A DNA stretch of 5,343 nt from an uncultured Amaricoccus sp. (GTDB lineage: Bacteria > Pseudomonadota > Alphaproteobacteria > Rhodobacterales > Rhodobacteraceae). Numbering within the stretch: position 1 is the first letter of the stretch; each line of letters opens with the position of its first letter. The DNA lies in contig NZ_CALLYO010000547.1 of assembly GCF_937858865.1 (NCBI RefSeq), positions 1 through 5,343 of the forward strand, read 5' to 3'. Shown piece after piece: positions 1-5,343 of this stretch. A program made the translations under genes and the position numbers. The notes below the pieces were generated by a model. The model ran no database searches. It worked only from the letters and a program-made list of their open reading frames with translations, and was not told where the DNA came from.

Positions 1-1
1 C

Positions 2-1540
2 GAGCCGAGCCTGCTCGCGCGCCGCCGCTGGCCCGCCTTCCGCGCCGCGCTCACCGCCGCCCACAGCCCCGCCGGCCCGGCCGACCTCGCCCCCGCGGCC
101 CCCGCCCGCGAGCGGCTCGCCTACGACGAGCTCCTCTCGCACCAGATGACGCTGGCCATCGCCCGCGCCCGCACCCGGCGGCCCAAGGGCTTCGCCACCC
201 GCGGCGACGGCCGGCTGCAGGCGCGCGTCCTCGCCGCGCTCCCCTACGCGCCGACCGGCGCCCAGACCCGCGCCATCGCCGAGATCACCGCCGACATGGC
301 ATCGCCCCGGCGGATGAACCGCCTGCTGCAGGGCGACGTCGGCGCCGGCAAGACGCTGGTCGCCCTCCTCGCCATGCTCGCCGCCGTCGAGGCCGGCGGC
401 CAGGCGGCGATGATGGCCCCGACCGAGATCCTCGCCCGCCAGCACCTGCTCTCGCTCGCCCCGCTCGCCGAAGCCGCCGGCGTCCGCCTCGACCTGCTGA
501 CCGGCCGCGACAAGGGCCGCGAGCGCGCTGCCAAGCTCGCGGCCCTCGCCGGCGGCGAGACCAGGATCCTCGTCGGCACCCACGCCCTCTTCCAGAAGGA
601 CGTCGCCTTCGCCGACCTCCGCCTCGCCGTCGTCGACGAGCAGCACCGCTTCGGCGTCCGCCAGCGCATGGACCTCGGCAAGAAGGGCGAGCGCGCCGAC
701 ATCCTGGTGATGACGGCGACCCCGATCCCGCGCAGCCTCACCCTCGCCCAGTACGGCGACATGGACCTCTCGATCCTCGACGAGAAGCCGCCCGGCCGCC
801 ACCCGGTCGAGACCGCCCTCGTCTCCGCTGGCCGCACCGGCGAAGTGATCGAGCATCTCCGCCGCGCCATCGCCGTCGGCCGCCAAGCCTACTGGGTCTG
901 CCCCCTCGTCGGCGAGTCGGAGGTCGCCGAGATGACTGCCGCCGAGGAGCGTTTCAGGAGCCTCGAGCTCGCCTTCGGTCCCGGCACCGTCGGCCTCGTG
1001 CACGGCCAGATGCCGCCGGCGCAGAAGGACGCCGCCATGGCCGACTTCGTCGCCGGGCGCAGCCGCCTCCTCGTCGCCACCACCGTCATCGAGGTTGGCG
1101 TCAACGTCCCCAACGCCTCGATCATGGTCATCGAGGGCGCCCAGGCCTTCGGCCTCGCCCAGCTGCACCAGCTGCGCGGCCGGGTTGGCCGCGGCGCCGA
1201 ACGCTCGACCTGCCTCCTCCTCTACGATCCGCCGCTCGGCGAGACCGCCCGCGCCCGCCTCGAGATCATGCGCTCGACCGAGGACGGCTTCCGCATCGCC
1301 GAGGAGGATCTGCGCCTGCGCGGGGCAGGGGACCTCATCGGCATCGCCCAGTCCGGCCTGCCGCGCTTCCGCATCGCCGACCTCGAGCTGCAGGCCGACC
1401 TGATGCGCGTCGCCCAGGACGACGCCCGCCTCCTCCTCGACCAGGATCCGGAGCTCGCCTCGCCCCGCGGGCGGGCGATGCGCACGCTCCTCTACCTCAT
1501 GGAGCGCGACAAGGCGATCGGGATGCTCTCCATCGGCTAG
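2..1540 (+). CDS. recG: ATP-dependent DNA helicase RecG, 5'-truncated by the window edge
   Basis: RecG is an SF2 double-stranded DNA translocase that remodels stalled replication forks and branch-migrates Holliday junctions. The frame is open from base 2, giving 512 visible residues. The family is about 700 long, so roughly 190 N-terminal residues, including most of the wedge domain, lie outside. The in-frame ATG at 146 is internal: residues before it (ARERLAYDELLSHQ) are typical RecG sequence. Visible motifs, numbered from base 2: Walker A GDVGAGKT at 111-118, DEQH box at 212-215, TATPIPR (motif III) at 238-244, TTVIEVGVNVP (motif V) at 360-370, QLHQLRGRVGRG (motif VI) at 387-398. The C-terminal TRG region follows (TEDGFRIAEEDLRLRGAGDL, about 427-446). 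One oddity is QAFG just before motif VI, where I expect ERFG. The stop TAG is followed at once by the LexA-box region, with no terminator between. Confidence 0.97.
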   Translation, partial: EPSLLARRRWPAFRAALTAAHSPAGPADLAPAAPARERLAYDELLSHQMTLAIARARTRRPKGFATRGDGRLQARVLAALPYAPTGAQTRAIAEITADMASPRRMNRLLQGDVGAGKTLVALLAMLAAVEAGGQAAMMAPTEILARQHLLSLAPLAEAAGVRLDLLTGRDKGRERAAKLAALAGGETRILVGTHALFQKDVAFADLRLAVVDEQHRFGVRQRMDLGKKGERADILVMTATPIPRSLTLAQYGDMDLSILDEKPPGRHPVETALVSAGRTGEVIEHLRRAIAVGRQAYWVCPLVGESEVAEMTAAEERFRSLELAFGPGTVGLVHGQMPPAQKDAAMADFVAGRSRLLVATTVIEVGVNVPNASIMVIEGAQAFGLAQLHQLRGRVGRGAERSTCLLLYDPPLGETARARLEIMRSTEDGFRIAEEDLRLRGAGDLIGIAQSGLPRFRIADLELQADLMRVAQDDARLLLDQDPELASPRGRAMRTLLYLMERDKAIGMLSIG

Positions 1541-1543
1541 CTC

Positions 1544-1558
1544 GTTCCTCTTCCGTTC
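1544..1558 (+). promoter_or_regulatory. LexA (SOS) box 1, GTTC-N7-GTTC
   Basis: The sequence reads GTTCCTCTTCCGTTC, an exact GTTC-N7-GTTC direct repeat, the operator recognised by LexA in alphaproteobacteria (known from Rhodobacter and Caulobacter). It starts three bases after the recG stop codon and ends 10 bases upstream of the TTGACT -35 element. Its spacer is less AT-rich than that of box 2, so it may be the weaker operator. The box match is seen directly; LexA binding is inferred. Confidence 0.65.
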
Positions 1559-1560
1559 AC

Positions 1561-1588
1561 GACTCGTCTTGACTCGCGGCAGCGAATC
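1561..1588. promoter_or_regulatory. Cluster of three GANTC (CcrM methylation) sites
   Basis: GACTC at 1561-1565, GACTC at 1571-1575 and GAATC at 1584-1588 fall within 28 bases. In alphaproteobacteria CcrM methylates GANTC, and methylated sites near the -35/-10 region are bound by GcrA to time transcription of cell-cycle and division genes. Here the second site overlaps the -35 element. The sites are seen directly; cell-cycle control of the downstream gene is inferred. Confidence 0.5.
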
Positions 1589-1601
1589 GAGAACATTAAT
1601 A
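1569..1601 (+). promoter_or_regulatory. Candidate sigma-70 promoter of the small membrane-protein gene
   Basis: TTGACT at 1569-1574 matches the -35 consensus at five of six positions. The -10 element would lie in the AT-rich stretch 1592-1601, for example AACATT at 1592-1597 with a 17-base spacer (only three of six matches) or ATTAAT at 1595-1600 with a 20-base spacer (four of six). Either -10 sits inside LexA box 2, so bound LexA would block RNA polymerase. Transcription would begin near 1604-1608, leaving a leader of about 26-30 bases. Confidence 0.5.
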
Positions 1602-1605
1602 GAAC
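1591..1605 (-). promoter_or_regulatory. LexA (SOS) box 2, GAAC-N7-GAAC
   Basis: GAACATTAATAGAAC is an exact GAAC-N7-GAAC repeat, the reverse complement of the alphaproteobacterial LexA operator GTTC-N7-GTTC. The repeat extends to GAACATT at 1591-1597 and 1602-1608. The seven-base spacer is all A/T in a GC-rich background. The box covers the likely -10 region and ends 28 bases before the ATG of the 36-residue ORF. It is the better of the two operators. Confidence 0.75.
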
Positions 1606-1633
1606 ATTGGTGATCGGAAACGGAACGGAACCG

Positions 1634-1744
1634 ATGCGACACATGCTTGACGCCGACCTTGAGATCGTCGCCCGCGAAGCCCTCGGCCTCGCCGGCCTCT
1701 GCGCCACCATCGTGGCGCTCCTGCTCCTGCCTCTCTTCGCCTGA
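1634..1744 (+). CDS. Putative SOS-inducible 36-residue single-span membrane protein
   Basis: I cannot assign this ORF to a named family. It runs ATG 1634 to TGA 1742-1744. The first 15 residues are polar and charged (MRHMLDADLEIVARE; acidic D6, D8, E10, E15). Residues 16-36 are an uninterrupted hydrophobic span (ALGLAGLCATIV, then LLLLPLFA), so the protein is a transmembrane segment with a short polar tail. Thirty-one of 36 codons end in G or C, which fits real coding in this genome. GGAA at 1622-1625, eight bases upstream, is a modest Shine-Dalgarno; the ATG at 1643 is an alternative start with no better one. Two LexA boxes and a promoter precede it and a Rho-independent terminator follows. 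By analogy it could be a division inhibitor like Caulobacter SidA (29 residues) or a membrane toxin like E. coli TisB (29 residues); both are inferences from architecture, not homology. Confidence 0.6.
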   Translation: MRHMLDADLEIVAREALGLAGLCATIVALLLLPLFA

Positions 1745-1815
1745 CGCCGTTGCCTGCCCGCGGTGCGCTTCGCGCGAAAACCTGCCTCTCCGCCTGTTGG
1801 CCGCGCCGCCTCCTC

Positions 1816-1852
1816 ATCGCCGCACCCCAAGGGGGTCGCGGCGATCTTTTTT
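1816..1852 (+). terminator. Rho-independent terminator after the small gene
   Basis: ATCGCCGC (1816-1823) pairs perfectly with GCGGCGAT (1838-1845). Inside, CCCC (1825-1828) can pair with G residues at 1831-1835 across a short loop. A CTTTTTT tract follows (1846-1852). This GC-rich stem plus T tract is a textbook intrinsic terminator for the + strand, ending the small-gene transcript and any recG readthrough. Confidence 0.85.
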
Positions 1853-1980
1853 GCCCGGCCCGGCCTCCGGGCGCCCCGCCTTCATCATGGCAAAATGCTC
1901 TCGCCGAAGGCGCCCGAACGACGCGCAGGACCGCGCCCCTGGGCCCGCGTTTCAACGGCCGATTGTAAACACCAGGTTAA

Positions 1981-2020
1981 AGAGAAAAATAAGTCTGTTT
2001 AAAATCAAACAGTTACTTAT
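1981..2020 (-). terminator. Candidate terminator hairpin of the NifU-like gene
   Basis: ATAAGTCTGTTT (1989-2000) and AAACAG plus ACTTAT (2007-2012, 2015-2020) form a 12-bp inverted repeat with a two-base TT bulge and a six-base loop. Read on the - strand, the hairpin starts 25 bases after the scaffold gene's stop and is followed by TTTTCTCTTT. Position and T tract suit a terminator, but the AT-rich stem is unusual for one in such a GC-rich genome, so a protein-binding site is also possible. Confidence 0.45.
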
Positions 2021-2022
2021 AG

Positions 2023-2036
2023 TTTCGCGCGCGAAA
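2023..2036. repeat. Perfect 14-bp palindrome TTTCGCGCGCGAAA
   Basis: The sequence is exactly self-complementary: TTT, an eight-base CGCGCGCG core, AAA. It lies between the stop of the - strand scaffold gene and the larger inverted repeat. As DNA it could be a symmetric protein-binding site; as RNA it would be a short hairpin with a tight loop. No function is assigned. Confidence 0.5.
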
Positions 2037-2045
2037 TCCCTTTCG

Positions 2046-2492
2046 TCACGCGGCCGCCAGCGCCTCGTCGAAGGCGGCGAGCGTCGCGTCCCAGGCCAGC
2101 AGGATCGAGGCATGCCGGTTGCGATAGTCCCGCGCGGGCATCAGCACCTCCAGCTCCTCGAACGGCGCCCCCGGCGCCGGCCCGCCGGCGGTCAGCATGG
2201 CATGCAGCTGCTCCCGCGCCGCGCCGATCTCCTCCCGGCTCGCCCCGATCACGTGCCGCCCCAGCACCGAGGCCGAGGCCTGCCCGAGCGCGCAGGCCTT
2301 CACGTCCTGCCCGAAGGCCGCGATCCTCCCGCCCTCGACCGCCAGGTCGACCGTCACCGTCGACCCGCAGAGCGGCGAGCGTTTCCGCGCCGTCGAATGC
2401 GGCCCGTCCAGCCGCTCGGTCAGCGGGATGGCGGCGGCGAGCGCCAGGATGCGCTGGGAGTAGAGCTTGATCAGATCCTCGTCGCCGCTCAT
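2046..2492 (-). CDS. NifU/IscU-like iron-sulfur cluster scaffold-family protein
   Basis: The 148-residue product belongs to the IscU/NifU N-terminal fold family, whose typical members assemble [2Fe-2S] clusters in the cytoplasm for transfer to apoproteins. Recognisable segments are [12 protein letters not shown] (C42), [14 protein letters not shown] (C67) and [12 protein letters not shown] (residues 125-136). The first two carry cysteine ligands one and two. In the third, E. coli IscU has His-Cys-Ser-Ile-Leu; here it is H127-A128-S-I-L, so the third cysteine is alanine. The Asp after the first Cys-Gly in IscU is Ser44 here. I believe these changes occur in other alphaproteobacterial members, so this is probably a diverged subfamily rather than a broken gene. 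The start ATG is supported by AAGGA (2501-2505) with eight bases of spacing. It is divergent from hisI. A role in Fe-S work is inferred from the fold; classical scaffold activity is uncertain. Confidence 0.85.
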   Translation of the reverse strand: MSGDEDLIKLYSQRILALAAAIPLTERLDGPHSTARKRSPLCGSTVTVDLAVEGGRIAAFGQDVKACALGQASASVLGRHVIGASREEIGAAREQLHAMLTAGGPAPGAPFEELEVLMPARDYRNRHASILLAWDATLAAFDEALAAA

Positions 2493-2569
2493 TCCCCGCG
2501 TCCTTTTGCATTCCCCGGCCCGAGCCCATAGATAGGCCGGAATCCGCCCGGCGAAAAGGGACGCCGCCC
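2493..2569. promoter_or_regulatory. Divergent promoter region between scaffold gene and hisI
   Basis: These 77 bases must hold start signals for both genes unless transcription enters from elsewhere. Clear ribosome binding sites flank it: AAGGA on the - strand (2501-2505) and AAGGGA on the + strand (2556-2561), each eight bases from its ATG. The AT-richer CATAGATA at 2527-2534 could supply a -10 in either direction, but no good -35 partner is seen, so the promoters are not resolved. Confidence 0.35.
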
Positions 2570-5079
<2,510 letters not shown>

Positions 5080-5343
5080 CTAGAGTCCAGCCGCCTCGGC
5101 GAGGGCCTCGGGGTCTGGCAGGACGATGCGGCCGTCGGAGACGGCGACGAGGCCGGCCTTCTGCCACTTGCCGAGGCAGCGGTTCACCGCCTCGCGGCTG
5201 CCGCCGACCATGGCGGCCAGCGCGCCCTGGGTGTCGCTGACCTCGGCGGGGCGCCCGCGGGCGCCGGGGCGGGCGCGGGCGATCAGCGTCTTGGCGAGGC
5301 GGCCGGGCAGGTCGGAGAAGGCGAGGTCGGCGATATGGGCGTC
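5080..5343 (-). CDS. Crp/Fnr-family transcriptional regulator, C-terminal fragment
   Basis: Only the last 87 residues are inside the window; the gene continues past the right edge, so no start codon is visible. The stop is TAG at 5080-5082. The fragment is a Crp-type winged helix-turn-helix: an entry helix (AFSDLPGRLAKTLIARA, about 8-24), VSDTQGALAAMVGGSREAVN (35-54) spanning the helix-turn-helix, recognition helix around SREAVNRCLGKWQKAGLV (49-66), and a wing with GRIVLPDPEAL (71-81). In this family an N-terminal cyclic-nucleotide-binding-like domain senses cAMP, a redox cofactor or another ligand; that part is not visible, so the effector cannot be named. It lies in the same orientation as ligA, 51 bases upstream, and may share a transcript or act nearby. 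Confidence 0.88.
   Translation of the reverse strand, partial: DAHIADLAFSDLPGRLAKTLIARARPGARGRPAEVSDTQGALAAMVGGSREAVNRCLGKWQKAGLVAVSDGRIVLPDPEALAEAAGL

Larger units (their letters stand above)
1745..2045. other. Convergent intergenic region with no supported gene
   Basis: These 301 bases lie between the tiny + strand gene and the 3' end of the - strand scaffold gene. Bases 1745-1815 are the likely 3' untranslated region of the small mRNA, and 1816-1852 is a terminator. Bases 1853-1960 are GC-rich with nothing recognisable. Bases 1961-2040 are strikingly AT-rich for this genome and hold an inverted repeat and a palindrome. Long open frames cross the region on both strands, but their translations are low-complexity Arg/Pro/Ala and look like GC-driven shadows. 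Confidence 0.6.

Noticed and set aside
146..1540. Treating the ATG at 146 as the recG start
   Set aside because: The frame is open to the left edge and the residues before 146 match RecG, so this methionine is internal to a longer gene.
1617..1631. A possible third LexA box, GAAA-N7-GAAC
   Set aside because: One half-site is degenerate (GAAA instead of GAAC), and the GGAAC repeats here more likely reflect the ribosome binding region of the small ORF.
1596..1955. - strand open frames across the region after recG (also 1537-1830)
   Set aside because: Arg/Gly/Ala-rich translations without recognisable motifs, antisense to the SOS promoter and small gene; they look like GC-driven shadows.
1977..2002. 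Two TTAA half-sites resembling a CtrA box
   Set aside because: They are 22 bases apart start to start, not the 11 needed for TTAA-N7-TTAA, and lie at gene 3' ends in an AT-rich stretch where TTAA is expected.
1647..2531. Long + strand open frame of 294 codons
   Set aside because: It overlaps the small ORF out of frame, crosses a strong terminator and the AT-rich island, and runs antisense through the NifU-like gene. The product is low-complexity Arg/Pro/Ala.

Overview
The window is very GC-rich (roughly 70 percent by eye) with strongly GC-ending codons. It reads as a chromosomal segment of an alphaproteobacterium, probably Hyphomicrobiales or a relative. The placement rests on the protein sequences, on a NifU-like scaffold gene beside a stand-alone hisI, and on two copies of the alphaproteobacterial LexA operator GTTC-N7-GTTC / GAAC-N7-GAAC. 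No rRNA, tRNA, transposon or CRISPR array is visible.

Layout, left to right. (1) Nucleotides 2-1540, + strand: the C-terminal two thirds of RecG helicase, entering from outside the window. (2) Nucleotides 1541-1633: a compact regulatory region with two LexA-type operators, a TTGACT -35 element between them and three GANTC (CcrM methylation) sites. (3) Nucleotides 1634-1744, + strand: a 36-residue single-span membrane protein, ending 71 bases before a strong Rho-independent terminator (1816-1852). (4) Nucleotides 1853-2045: a convergent intergenic stretch, AT-rich on its right side, with an inverted repeat and a perfect 14-bp palindrome. (5) Nucleotides 2046-2492, - strand: a NifU/IscU-like scaffold protein lacking the third cysteine. 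(6) Nucleotides 2570-2926, + strand: hisI, divergent from the scaffold gene. (7) Nucleotides 2923-5028, - strand: full-length NAD-dependent DNA ligase ligA, whose stop codon overlaps that of hisI. (8) Nucleotides 5080-5343, - strand: the C-terminal DNA-binding part of a Crp/Fnr-family regulator, upstream of ligA.

Most genes are housekeeping: fork rescue (recG), nick sealing (ligA), histidine synthesis (hisI) and Fe-S metabolism (the scaffold). The most interesting element is the tiny gene after recG. A very short membrane protein behind two LexA boxes has the architecture of known SOS-induced small proteins, such as the Caulobacter division inhibitor SidA or the E. coli toxin TisB. I do not claim homology to either; the function is inferred from size, topology and regulation.

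A second unexpected signal is compositional. The + strand is C-rich from the left edge to about 3.35 kb, mixed to about 3.7 kb, and G-rich from there to the right edge, whatever the gene orientation. The switch falls inside ligA.
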